In this document: one piece after another, positions 21,187 through 28,398 of the stretch
How positions within the stretch are numbered: position 1 is the first letter of the stretch
Layout: each line of letters opens with the position of its first letter
IMG/VR virus record: IMGVR_UViG_3300020202_000122
Span: 1 to 43,457 of that record
Source of the DNA: a virus
Strand: one strand, 5' to 3'
DNA: 43,457 nt
Translations under genes and position numbers: made by a program
The notes under the pieces: model-generated
The model's input: the letters and a program-made list of their open reading frames with translations, nothing else
Database searches by the model: none
What the model was told of the DNA's origin: nothing

Positions 21187-21210
21187 CGTAGGGGCGCCTC
21201 CTGAGCGCAC

Positions 21211-21240
21211 GAAAAAGGCCGCTGCGGGGTGCGGCGGCCG
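21211..21240 (-). terminator. Terminator upstream of the 48-aa gene
   Basis: Minus strand: GGCCGC, an 11-nt middle that can pair further, GCGGCC, then TTTTT. It sits 25 nt before the start of the 48-aa gene, so either it ends the lysis transcript and the small gene is expressed by read-through, or it acts as an attenuator for that gene. Confidence 0.65.
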
Positions 21241-21656
21241 GGGGAACGGAGAGTATTTTTTGGTCTTGCAGATCAGGGCCTTAGCTGCGAAACGCGAGCC
21301 AATTGGGCCAGATCGGAGAGCATTGCGGGGGCAGTCGACGAAATGGTTGGATTTCCCAACCATTCAGCGAATTTCCGGCCCAGATCAGTGGGTTAGCGCA
21401 GTCGACGCCCTGCGCCGCCGCCTTCGCGCCCCGGATGACGCCTGCCCAGTTCGATTGTTGCGGGCGGAGCGGCTTTTGCGAAATGATCCGTTTTGTGGAT
21501 CATTTCTCAATGTGCGGCCGAGGGCGGTGATCAGCGACTGCGGATCGGCGAGGAAATCGGCACCAACCCTAGCTAATCCGCGGGTTTGAGGGACGATCCA
21601 GCGCCAGAGAGAATCGGTGCCGCGGGGAGCTTGTGCATCGCATGCACATACTCAAG
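21241..21656. other. Non-coding stretch downstream of the endolysin
   Basis: No gene with good composition is seen. It contains perfect inverted repeats AATGGTTGG/CCAACCATT (21342-21364), GAAATGATCC/GGATCATTTC (21480-21506) and TGTGCAT/ATGCACA (21632-21648). The block ending GCAGTCGACG occurs twice (21331-21340 and 21399-21408), each time preceded by a CCAGATC-like word. The features could belong to an origin, a regulatory region or a decayed gene. Confidence 0.5.
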
Positions 21657-22157
21657 TCAGGCCGCCTGCAGCTTCACATCGGGCCAGGGCTTCGGCGGCA
21701 CCTTGCCGTCCGGGCTGCAGAACAGGGCCTGCTCGGCAAGCCGGCGGCGGGTGAGGCCGGCCAGCACCTTGCCGCCCGCCCGGTTCCAGCGCGGGAACTC
21801 GGCTGCAGCCATGGCGTGGTTTCCGGCCTGCAGGTGCCGCAGCAGCGTGGACTTCTGCAGGGCCGCGCTGCCGAGGTTGAAGGCGAAGCAGGTGAGCGCG
21901 GCGTGGGCGTTCTCCCCCAGGCCGGGGGCCAGCCGCTCGACATCCGCCGCGAACCTCGCCGCGTCGTCCTGCAGGTACTGTACGGCCATGGCGAGGCCGA
22001 TGAATGCGCCCTCGTAGGCACCCTTGCCGGTGTGGCCCCACCCTATGGTCCACACGCCTGCAGGACAGCGGTACGCCTGCAGCGCCGGCCCGCCCTTCGG
22101 CCCCTGCTCGAAGTGCTGCAGGAGCGCGAGGCCCGCGTCGTTCAGCCGGCGGGTCAC
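21657..22157 (-). CDS. Endolysin, glycoside hydrolase 24 lysozyme
   Basis: 166 residues from a GTG in GTGA overlap with the secreted-protein gene. The catalytic region is LLQHFEQGPKGGPALQAYRC followed by PAGVWTIGWGHT: Glu17, Cys31 at the usual Asp position and Thr37. Cys in place of Asp is known in many phage lysozymes of this family. There is no signal sequence, so the protein relies on the holin gene upstream. The gene body is part of the CTGCAG cluster. Confidence 0.92.
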   Translation of the reverse strand: MTRRLNDAGLALLQHFEQGPKGGPALQAYRCPAGVWTIGWGHTGKGAYEGAFIGLAMAVQYLQDDAARFAADVERLAPGLGENAHAALTCFAFNLGSAALQKSTLLRHLQAGNHAMAAAEFPRWNRAGGKVLAGLTRRRLAEQALFCSPDGKVPPKPWPDVKLQAA

Positions 22158-22357
22158 GACGGCGCCCCCGGCGGTTCTGCAGGACGCAGCGGCTCTTCGC
22201 TCCAGTCCCGGCCTGCAGCCAGCACGCAGGCGGCGCCGCTCGGCAGCAGCAGGATCAGGGTCCAGGTCCGGCCGTCTGCAGACTGCAGGCGCTCGACGAC
22301 GGCGCCGTTGGGCGCCATGCCCCAACCTGCAGGCCGCTCGCCGTAGCCCTCCTGCAG
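21666..22357. repeat. Cluster of 15 CTGCAG palindromes
   Basis: CTGCAG begins at 21666, 21715, 21803, 21828, 21855, 21969, 22058, 22077, 22116, 22177, 22213, 22276, 22283, 22327 and 22352. I found only about seven in the remaining 42.7 kb. The sites fall in three codon phases: CTG-CAG (8), nCT-GCA-Gnn (6) and nnC-TGC-AGn (1). Confidence 0.9.
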
Positions 22358-22459
22358 GCGGGACAGCACGGCGTCCACCGGGCCGCAGGAGAGCTGCTGC
22401 GCCCCCGCCCCTCCCGCCGCCAGGACAAGCGCCGCCGTGGCGCAAAGCAGTGCGCGCAT
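22154..22459 (-). CDS. Secreted hypothetical protein of the lysis cassette
   Basis: 101 residues. A clear signal peptide (MRALLCATAALVLAAGGAGA, cut before QQ) leads a small domain: LSCGPVDAVLSRLQEGYGER with NGAVVERLQSADGRTWTLIL and CVLAAGRDW. Related small periplasmic proteins occur in alphaproteobacteria without known role. Between holin and endolysin it could be a spanin-like or regulatory lysis protein, but it lacks the lipobox or membrane anchor of Rz/Rz1. AGAG precedes the ATG. Confidence 0.65.
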   Translation of the reverse strand: MRALLCATAALVLAAGGAGAQQLSCGPVDAVLSRLQEGYGERPAGWGMAPNGAVVERLQSADGRTWTLILLLPSGAACVLAAGRDWSEEPLRPAEPPGAPS

Positions 22460-22503
22460 AGGTCTCTCCGTTTCTGGGGTTCCGCCTGCCGGGCGGCGCG
22501 GTC

Positions 22504-22851
22504 TCAGGCGCTCGGCTTCGGCGCCAAGCGGTCCACAAGCCGCCACACGACGGCCTCGACGAAGCCCGGCCCCAGGTAGGCGACGGTCACTATGAGCCCC
22601 GTCGCCTGCCAGCCGGTGACGGCGTAGTAGTCGGCTAGACCGCCGCCGATGAAGCCGGTGCCGAGCGCCACCGGGAACTCCCAGAGCATGGCGGGCGACA
22701 GGAACTTCCGCCGGCCCGCCTGCACCTGGCGGGCGTGGTGCATGAGCCGCCCCGTCAGGGCCGCAAACATGGTGACGACAAAGCCGAGCAGCGCTTCCCG
22801 CCAGGGCGGCGGAAGTTGGTCAAGCACGGCTTGTAGGACGCTCTGCGGCAT
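22504..22851 (-). CDS. Holin
   Basis: 115 residues. LPPPWREALLGFVVTMFAAL, a basic HHARQVQAGRRKFLSPAMLW, then FPVALGTGFIGGGLADYYAV and GLIVTVAYLGPGFVEAVVWR give three membrane segments, as in the LydA-type holins of alphaproteobacterial phages. It makes the inner-membrane lesion that releases the endolysin. It is the first of the three leftward lysis genes. Confidence 0.8.
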   Translation of the reverse strand: MPQSVLQAVLDQLPPPWREALLGFVVTMFAALTGRLMHHARQVQAGRRKFLSPAMLWEFPVALGTGFIGGGLADYYAVTGWQATGLIVTVAYLGPGFVEAVVWRLVDRLAPKPSA

Positions 22852-22925
22852 GGCCGCCTCCTATGGACTGGCCGCCGCAGCAGCGTGGTTTCGGTAGCGG
22901 TGACCCCGACGTTATGCCGGAAATG

Positions 22926-22955
22926 AAAAGGGCGCCCCGAAGGACGCCCCTTGTT
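22926..22955. terminator. Terminator between the P63C gene and holin
   Basis: Minus strand: GGGCGTCC, loop TTCG, GGGCGCCC, then TTTT. The 8-bp stem includes one G-T pair. It lies 19 nt after the stop of the leftward P63C gene, so the holin gene needs a separate promoter or read-through. Confidence 0.7.
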
Positions 22956-22973
22956 GTCGCGATGTGCTTGGCC

Positions 22974-23804
22974 TCAGTGGATGTTTGCAGGGGGCAACTC
23001 GCCCAGAAGAAGCCCGATCTGCCGGTTCGCATCTTGGAAGTTTCGTGCGAACTGCTCTTCGAAGTGCTGCAACGACACGCTCGAACGGAGGAGCACCGTT
23101 ACGGTGTTCACGTGCTGTCGCAGCCGCGCGAGGTGCTTGTCCTTGAGCATCTGGTGGTGCTTATGCGCTCGGTCCCCGCTGCCGAGTCGCGGATTGGCAG
23201 AGCGCAGGGCGTTCAAGCCCAGACTGCCCAACAGATAGCCGTAGACGAACTCGTTGATGAAATGGGCGCAGTTGGAGTGGTTGTTTCCAGCAGGGCGGCG
23301 CCAGTTACCCACCCGGTGCAACTCAGTCCAAAAGGCTTCGGAGAACTCCTGCTCCCAATCCCGCGGCGCCGGCAATAAAAGGTCGCGGACGATGGCGCCA
23401 TAAGCGCCGGTCGGGAATGCCCCGCGCCGATACGCGACGAAGGCGCGGCTGATTTCGACGAAGATTGAATCGGCATCTGACGTGCCGGCTTTCCCGACAA
23501 TGAACACCGCCTGCGCTTCGGTCAGGTAGAAGGCCGTTCCAGGGCGGCCACCTCGCACTGGGTCTGGGTTCAGCGTCACCTCTCGCAGAACATTGATCTG
23601 GTTGAGGAATTTCCGATACCGACGGATCAGAGCCCGGAAGTCCTTGATGTTGGCATAGCCCAGGCGGCTCGCAAGCCGCTCATCAAGGACGCGCGCTTCA
23701 TCATCGTCAGCAATGGTCTCAATACGGATCGCCAGCGCGCCCGCTGCGACATTCTTATCCAGGCTGTTGCCAGACGCACCTCTCCGGTGCGAACATGCGG
23801 TCAT
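22974..23804 (-). CDS. P63C-domain protein
   Basis: 276 residues. The N-terminal part (EARVLDERLASRLGYANIKD, then IRRYRKFL and GGRPGTAFYLTEAQAVFIVG) is the KilA/Rha-type DNA-binding region found in phage antirepressors. The C-terminal part (FSEAFWTELHRVGNWRRPAG to INEFVYGYLLGSLGLNALRS, HKHHQMLKDKHLARLRQHVN) is the P63C domain. Such proteins often lift repression or alter host regulation. It has its own promoter and a 220-nt leader, and may be expressed from the prophage. Confidence 0.8.
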   Translation of the reverse strand: MTACSHRRGASGNSLDKNVAAGALAIRIETIADDDEARVLDERLASRLGYANIKDFRALIRRYRKFLNQINVLREVTLNPDPVRGGRPGTAFYLTEAQAVFIVGKAGTSDADSIFVEISRAFVAYRRGAFPTGAYGAIVRDLLLPAPRDWEQEFSEAFWTELHRVGNWRRPAGNNHSNCAHFINEFVYGYLLGSLGLNALRSANPRLGSGDRAHKHHQMLKDKHLARLRQHVNTVTVLLRSSVSLQHFEEQFARNFQDANRQIGLLLGELPPANIH

Positions 23805-23883
23805 GTTTCGCCTTGCCTCCTTCTAGGCAGTGAAACCTAGGGCGGTTCGCGGATGTACAGTCCGTCAGCCGCCCGGCTTGCCG

Positions 23884-23923
23884 GCGGGGGTGCTTCGGCC
23901 TCGACAACCTTCCGCACCCCCGC
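23884..23923 (-). other. Leader hairpin of the P63C gene
   Basis: GCGGGGGTGC (23884-23893) and GCACCCCCGC (23914-23923) are perfect complements around a 20-nt loop; the stem can extend by three more pairs. It lies in the untranslated leader about 80-120 nt before the start codon. No T-run follows, so control of translation or RNA stability is more likely than termination. Confidence 0.55.
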
Positions 23924-24030
23924 TGGCCCTCAACGCTCTGAAGAGCGCCGGGAACTCGACAATACCAAAGAGCGAGCGGCCAATGCGAGTCGCGCCATGG
24001 CGATTTTTCGCCTTCCGTTCGCTACTAGGC

Positions 24031-24069
24031 ATTATAGCCTCGAAAACGCTTGGAGCCTAAAAAAGCGTT
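24031..24069 (-). promoter_or_regulatory. Promoter of the P63C gene with dyad at -35
   Basis: A perfect TATAAT on the minus strand (24036-24031) with TAGGCT 17 nt upstream as a modest -35. The dyad AACGCTT/AAGCGTT (24045-24051 and 24063-24069) brackets the -35, so a repressor is likely to act here. Confidence 0.6.
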
Positions 24070-24071
24070 GC

Positions 24072-24096
24072 AAAAGTGATGCCTCCTGGACATCAC
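24072..24096 (-). terminator. Terminator of the tail operon
   Basis: Minus strand: GTGATG (24096-24091), 9-nt loop, CATCAC (24081-24076), then TTTT. It follows the stop of the last tail gene (24125) by about 30 nt. A small CGCCA-TTTC-TGGCG hairpin lies in between. Confidence 0.6.
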
Positions 24097-24124
24097 GCCG
24101 CCCCCAACGCCATTTCTGGCGACC

Positions 24125-26131
24125 CTACAGCCGCTCGGTGTGGGTGAGCGAGAATTCGTTCCAGTATCCGGTGCCGTTGAGCATCATCAGCCCGGCCTCC
24201 AGGTCATTGCCGAGCGTGCCGACGATGGTCTCGCCCCGGCTGTCCGAGCGCGCCGGGAACAGGCACAGGGCGACGTTGCGCAGCTTCCCGCAGGCCCGCC
24301 ACATGGCCTGCGCCTGCTCATAGTCGCCGTCGGGGGCCATCTGGAAGTTGAGCTGATGCCGGCGCGGCCGGGCGCCCTCGACGCCGTGCAGCCCGCCCCA
24401 GCGGTTGGTCGCGGCCTCGTCCATGCTCATGCGGGCCGACATGGCGCCCCAACTGAAATTGCGGCTGGTGGTCCACACCGGCCCCGCCATCAGCACGCCG
24501 ATGTCGATTGCGGTCCCGGCCTGGGTCACGTCGAGGCGGAGGTAGCGGCCAGACTGCGGCGCGGCGAACTGGAGCCAGCAATTGCCGTTCTCACCGGGCG
24601 TCGGGGTGAAGGTGGCGTCGTAGCTGGGGACGATGGAAGTGGCCTCGCTGCCCGAGAGCGCCTGGAGCTGCGCATTGCTCAGGCGGGAGCCGTAGAGGCG
24701 CAGGCGCTTTATGTGGCCGTTCCACACGACATCGCCGCCGCCAATGCAAATCCGGGTGATCGACCCAACGGCTCCAGACGTGTCGGTCGCGACGCTGCCG
24801 CCGTTGAATGAGGACGCGAAGTCGTTGGCCTTGTAGACCATCGCCGCGCGGACCAGCGTTCCCGCCGTCATGACGGGGCCGGCCAACTGCGCGGCCGTGA
24901 CGCCCGCCGCGCGAACCAGCGCGAAGATCTCCTCGGTGCCGCTGGTGCCGTTATCGTTCTGAAAGAAGCCGATCCGGTTGGCCGCGGTACCGTCGTCGAG
25001 GGCAACCGGCCATGGGTATGTCGAGCCGAAGACCGGGCGCGACGCCTCGATGGCGATCGTCCCCTCGGCCGCGTTAAACCCGGCGATGGCCGAGGTCGGC
25101 ACGGTCCAAACGTCGGCCTGCCGGGTGACGGCGGCGGAGGTCGTCGGGATGTAGCTGGTCAGGAAGGCCCCGGCTTCGAGCTGGGCCCCGAAGGCGTCGA
25201 GGTGCGACCCGGCCGCTGGCGTGCCGCCGATGCTCCCGCCGGTGGCGAGGTACAGCAGCGCCAAGCCGGCGGTGAACGCCGCTTCGGTCGTGACCTTGAC
25301 CCAGCACCGCCACCAGCCGTTGCCCGCCGCCTCGATGCCGCTGTCGTCCGGGGCGGTGCCGTCCGTGCTGCCGAGCAGCGCCCCGGACGACAGGTCGAAC
25401 AGCCTGCCGCGGAAGGCCGAAGCCCCGACCTGGAAGCGCAGCGCCGCCTGCGTCAGGGTGCCGGCGCGCAGGTAGGCGCTCAGCACATACTGCGTCGAGC
25501 CCGCCACCGTCACGCTCCGGGCCGCGTTGACGAAGGCCCCGCTCCCGTCCGCGGTCAGCCGGCCCGAGGCCGCGCCGTCGGGCGCCGTGGCGCCGGGCGA
25601 GGCGGCGCAGCGCGTGCGGCTCCAGCCGGTGGAGAAGTCGTTGGAGGGCCACAGCAGGTTGGTGCGCGCCTCCTCCAGCAGCCAGCCCCGCCGCGCCAAG
25701 GACGCCGGATCGTGGTCCAGCCGCAGCCAGCCGGCGGCGCGGGTGACCAGCAGCCCGGCGGCGTCGCGGCAGGTGGCGGCGCTGGCGCGGGCGAAGCTCC
25801 CTGCCGGCGCCGCGCCGTTGTCCGTCGCGGTGGCGCTGTGCAGCTCCAGCAGCGCGGCCGCCTCCTCCAGCGGGTCGGATCCGACGCGCACCCGGACGCT
25901 GGGCGCGGTCAGGTTGGTCATCGCCAGCACGACGGCCCCGATGCTGGTGCTGGCGCCGAAATCGGCCATGACGCTGGCCCTGGTGCCGAGCCAGCGGCAG
26001 AGCGCGGAGGGCTGCTCATACTGCAGATGGCCGTCGAGCGTCAGGCCCGGCGCCGGCCCGGCCTCGCCGCGCGGCGTGGACAGGGTGGCGAGGGGCATCT
26101 TGTCGTCCCAGAGGACACGGCAATTGGTCAT
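24125..26131 (-). CDS. Tail fibre / receptor-binding protein
   Basis: 668 residues. The N-terminal part opens MTNCRVLWDDKMPLATLS. A carbohydrate-binding-like module starts near EEARTNLLWPSNDFSTGWSR (about 150-340), followed by a LamG/concanavalin-like part (about 340-500, RPVFGSTYPWPVALDDGTAA to FNGGSVATDTSGAVGSITRI). The C-terminal part (about 510-668) has strands and the motif MWRACGKLRNVALCLFPARS. Repeated lectin-like modules at the distal end of the tail operon mark the host-recognition protein. Confidence 0.72.
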   Translation of the reverse strand: MTNCRVLWDDKMPLATLSTPRGEAGPAPGLTLDGHLQYEQPSALCRWLGTRASVMADFGASTSIGAVVLAMTNLTAPSVRVRVGSDPLEEAAALLELHSATATDNGAAPAGSFARASAATCRDAAGLLVTRAAGWLRLDHDPASLARRGWLLEEARTNLLWPSNDFSTGWSRTRCAASPGATAPDGAASGRLTADGSGAFVNAARSVTVAGSTQYVLSAYLRAGTLTQAALRFQVGASAFRGRLFDLSSGALLGSTDGTAPDDSGIEAAGNGWWRCWVKVTTEAAFTAGLALLYLATGGSIGGTPAAGSHLDAFGAQLEAGAFLTSYIPTTSAAVTRQADVWTVPTSAIAGFNAAEGTIAIEASRPVFGSTYPWPVALDDGTAANRIGFFQNDNGTSGTEEIFALVRAAGVTAAQLAGPVMTAGTLVRAAMVYKANDFASSFNGGSVATDTSGAVGSITRICIGGGDVVWNGHIKRLRLYGSRLSNAQLQALSGSEATSIVPSYDATFTPTPGENGNCWLQFAAPQSGRYLRLDVTQAGTAIDIGVLMAGPVWTTSRNFSWGAMSARMSMDEAATNRWGGLHGVEGARPRRHQLNFQMAPDGDYEQAQAMWRACGKLRNVALCLFPARSDSRGETIVGTLGNDLEAGLMMLNGTGYWNEFSLTHTERL

Positions 26132-26138
26132 GTCGGCC

Positions 26139-27764
26139 TCAGTAGTAGACCAGCAGCTCGGTCCTGCCGGCGGCGAGGTCGGTGTCGACGACGTAGGCCG
26201 TCACGTGGCGCGGCGCGGCGAAGTCCGGGTCGGCAGGGTGCTCCAGCGAGCCCGTCATGCCCGGCTCCACCTGGCCGAAATAGGCGTCGGTGACGATGCG
26301 CCAGTACCGGCGCGGCACCGTCCACAGGTCGCGGCGCCGCTCGGCCTCGGCACGGGCGGCGGCCTCGCTGCGGTAGAGGCCCTGCAGGCGCGGCCGGAGC
26401 CCCTGGCGGTAGCTCTGCTGGGCGGACACCGACGCGGCCGGGGCGATGCGCGCCGCCTGGAGCAAAAAGGCGCGGTCCTCGGCCGTGGTGGCCGCGTCGA
26501 GGTCCGACTGCGCCCCGGCGAAGTTCGGCCCCCACTCCACCTCGCAGCCGGTCCAGGGCGGCGCCAAGCCCTCGGGCGGTGGAACCTCTTCCAAGGCGAG
26601 GATGTCGGCCCGCGTCAGGACGAAGGCCGGCACCGGGTCCGGGGCCCCGAGCAGGAAGGGGCGGAACAGGCCCAGGCGCGACATGCCGCCCTCGGCCCCG
26701 ACCCCGGCCAGCAGCCGCCCCGCCACCTCCGCCACCGTCGCCACCTCGGGCCCCACCCACAGCCCGACCTCGGCCGTCACTGCGAACGCGAAATGGGCGA
26801 AGGCGTCGGGGTCCAGGTCCGCCGTGTCGAGCCCGCCCCGCGCCAAGATGCGCGCCAGGATTTCCGCCGCCGTCGAGACGTAGCCGCCCCGCGCGTCGCC
26901 CTCGAAGCGCACCAGCACCGGCCCCGAGGCGTCGAAGCCGAGCGTCAGGAAGCCCGTCGCCTCGTCGGCCGCATACTGCCCGGCGCCCGGCGCGTCGCCC
27001 TCGAAGCGCACCAGCACCGGCCCCGAGGCGTCGAAGCCGAGCGTCAGGAAGCCCGTCGCCTCGTCGGCCGCATACTGCCCGGCGCCCGGCGCGCCGGACA
27101 CCCGCACCAGCCGGACGCCGCGGTGCCAGACCACCAGCACGGCCCTGACCGGCCCGTCATGGACCTGCCAGCGCCGCGCCGCCGCGTCCACCAGCACCGC
27201 CGGGGCCGCCGGCACATGGCCGTAGCCGACCGGCTTGGGGCGGCCGGCGAGGTCGAAGCCGCCCTCGTCACCGCCCAGGCCGGTGTAGACATTCTCCTGG
27301 AAATAGCCCGTCAGACGGTGGTCCTTGAGCCGCAGCGGCAGCAGCACCCGATCGCCCTGGCGGCGCCAGGCGGCGGCCGAGCCGCGCAGCACCGGCGCGG
27401 CGGCGTCCAGCGACAGGCCGCGCCGGCACGGCGCCCCGCTGCCGCGTGGCAGCTCCAGCACGTCGAGCGCCACGTCCTGGCCGTCCACCGCATAGTCCCG
27501 CGTCAGGGTCAGCAGGCGCCGGTCGCCGTCCCACAGCTCGGCCTCGCCCACCGACAGGGAGAGCCCGCCGCGGCCGGGCGTCGCCTCCTGGCGCAGGCGG
27601 ACGGTGCCGAGCAGGCGCGGGTCGAAGGCGGCGTTGGGCACGGCGTCGTCCGGCCGCGACAGGTAGCCGGCATTGGCGAAGCGCCAATCGACGGTGCCGG
27701 TGTAGGCGTCGGCCGCCGGCAGCGTGGCGAGCGGCGCGGTGCCGAGGGGGCGCAGTCCGAGCAT
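26139..27764 (-). CDS. Minor tail protein with perfect internal duplication
   Basis: 541 residues. It opens MLGLRPLGTAPLATLPAAD, a start shared with the 54-aa gene upstream. The long central region has many strands. A 33-residue unit (APGAGQYAADEATGFLTLGF and on to RFEGD) occurs twice in tandem with no difference. The C-terminal part includes ERRRDLWTVPRRYWRIVTDA, followed by a strand-rich end. A baseplate or fibre-connector role is likely from position; family unknown. Confidence 0.65.
   Translation of the reverse strand: MLGLRPLGTAPLATLPAADAYTGTVDWRFANAGYLSRPDDAVPNAAFDPRLLGTVRLRQEATPGRGGLSLSVGEAELWDGDRRLLTLTRDYAVDGQDVALDVLELPRGSGAPCRRGLSLDAAAPVLRGSAAAWRRQGDRVLLPLRLKDHRLTGYFQENVYTGLGGDEGGFDLAGRPKPVGYGHVPAAPAVLVDAAARRWQVHDGPVRAVLVVWHRGVRLVRVSGAPGAGQYAADEATGFLTLGFDASGPVLVRFEGDAPGAGQYAADEATGFLTLGFDASGPVLVRFEGDARGGYVSTAAEILARILARGGLDTADLDPDAFAHFAFAVTAEVGLWVGPEVATVAEVAGRLLAGVGAEGGMSRLGLFRPFLLGAPDPVPAFVLTRADILALEEVPPPEGLAPPWTGCEVEWGPNFAGAQSDLDAATTAEDRAFLLQAARIAPAASVSAQQSYRQGLRPRLQGLYRSEAAARAEAERRRDLWTVPRRYWRIVTDAYFGQVEPGMTGSLEHPADPDFAAPRHVTAYVVDTDLAAGRTELLVYY
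26891..27088. repeat. Perfect 99-bp tandem duplication
   Basis: Copy 1 at 26891-26989, copy 2 at 26990-27088; identity continues to 104 bp at the same lag. No base differs. The unit is 33 codons, so the frame of the tail protein is kept. Confidence 0.95.
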
Positions 27765-27767
27765 GCG

Positions 27768-27932
27768 TCAGGCCCCCGGCGGCTTCTGATAGGCGGCGAC
27801 GGTCAGCAGCAGCACCCGCCCCGCCCCCGGCCGGCCGCGCTCCAGGCGCACCGGCGGCGGCAGGGCGGCGTCGCTGTCCTCCGGCCGCAGCGTGGCGAGC
27901 GGCGTTTCGCCCGGAGCGCGCAGGCCGAGCAT
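27768..27932 (-). CDS. 54-aa protein repeating a tail-protein N-terminus
   Basis: 54 residues, start in TGATG overlap with the DUF4376 gene. MLGLRAPGETPLATLRPED parallels MLGLRPLGTAPLATLPAAD of the next gene, and 17 bp are identical within the corresponding DNA. The rest (VRLERGRPGAGRVLLLTVAA) is short. It may be a small tail adaptor or a leftover of a duplicated 5' end. Confidence 0.55.
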   Translation of the reverse strand: MLGLRAPGETPLATLRPEDSDAALPPPVRLERGRPGAGRVLLLTVAAYQKPPGA

Positions 27933-28387
27933 CAGCCGGGCCAACCGCTGTCGAGGTCGGGTGCGCCGCCCGCCGCCAGCTCGGCCGCCTTCTGCGCCTC
28001 GACGGCGAAGCAGGCCGCGACGAAGCTGGCGACGTGCAGGGCCAGCGACGCCACCTGCTCGGCCGTCAGCGGGCGGTATTCCCCATCCGCGAATTTCCAG
28101 CCCGCGCCCTCCGGCCAGTGGCCGTCGCGGGCGAGGCTGTAGGCGTTGCCGAGCTTGGCCTGGCTGTCGCGGTCGGTGTGCACCGGCCAGCCCTCCCACA
28201 GCGTGCCGCCGGTCTCGACGGCCCAGCGCCGGGCGGCCAGCGCGGCGGCGTCCACCGGCGGCGCGGCCAGCTCGGCCAGCACGGCGCCCAGCGGCAGGGC
28301 CTCCAGATCGCGGCCGGGCTGCGGCGTGGCGAAGTGCGCCGCAATGCGGCCGCCCTCGCCGCGCTCGACGAAGCGGGTGTCGTCCAT
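27932..28387 (-). CDS. DUF4376 tail protein
   Basis: 151 residues from the ATG with GGGGA 7 nt upstream (a second ATG lies two codons earlier). The C-terminal two thirds (LAARRWAVETGGTLWEGWPV, HTDRDSQAKLGNAYSLARDG, GWKFADGEYRPLTAEQVASL) match DUF4376, common in tail fibre or fibre-assembly proteins. It probably helps assemble the adjacent fibre. Confidence 0.8.
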   Translation of the reverse strand: MDDTRFVERGEGGRIAAHFATPQPGRDLEALPLGAVLAELAAPPVDAAALAARRWAVETGGTLWEGWPVHTDRDSQAKLGNAYSLARDGHWPEGAGWKFADGEYRPLTAEQVASLALHVASFVAACFAVEAQKAAELAAGGAPDLDSGWPG

Positions 28388-28398
28388 CGTCATCTCCC

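Noticed and set aside
20905-21204. Rightward 99-codon frame with ATGA overlap to the XRE gene
   Set aside because: After a few codons it runs through the 30-bp inverted repeat and antisense to the 48-aa gene; composition is not protein-like.
25527-28142. Rightward open frame of 871 codons
   Set aside because: It is antisense to three tail genes and made mostly of Arg, Ala, Gly and Pro, the usual shadow of GC-rich coding sequence.
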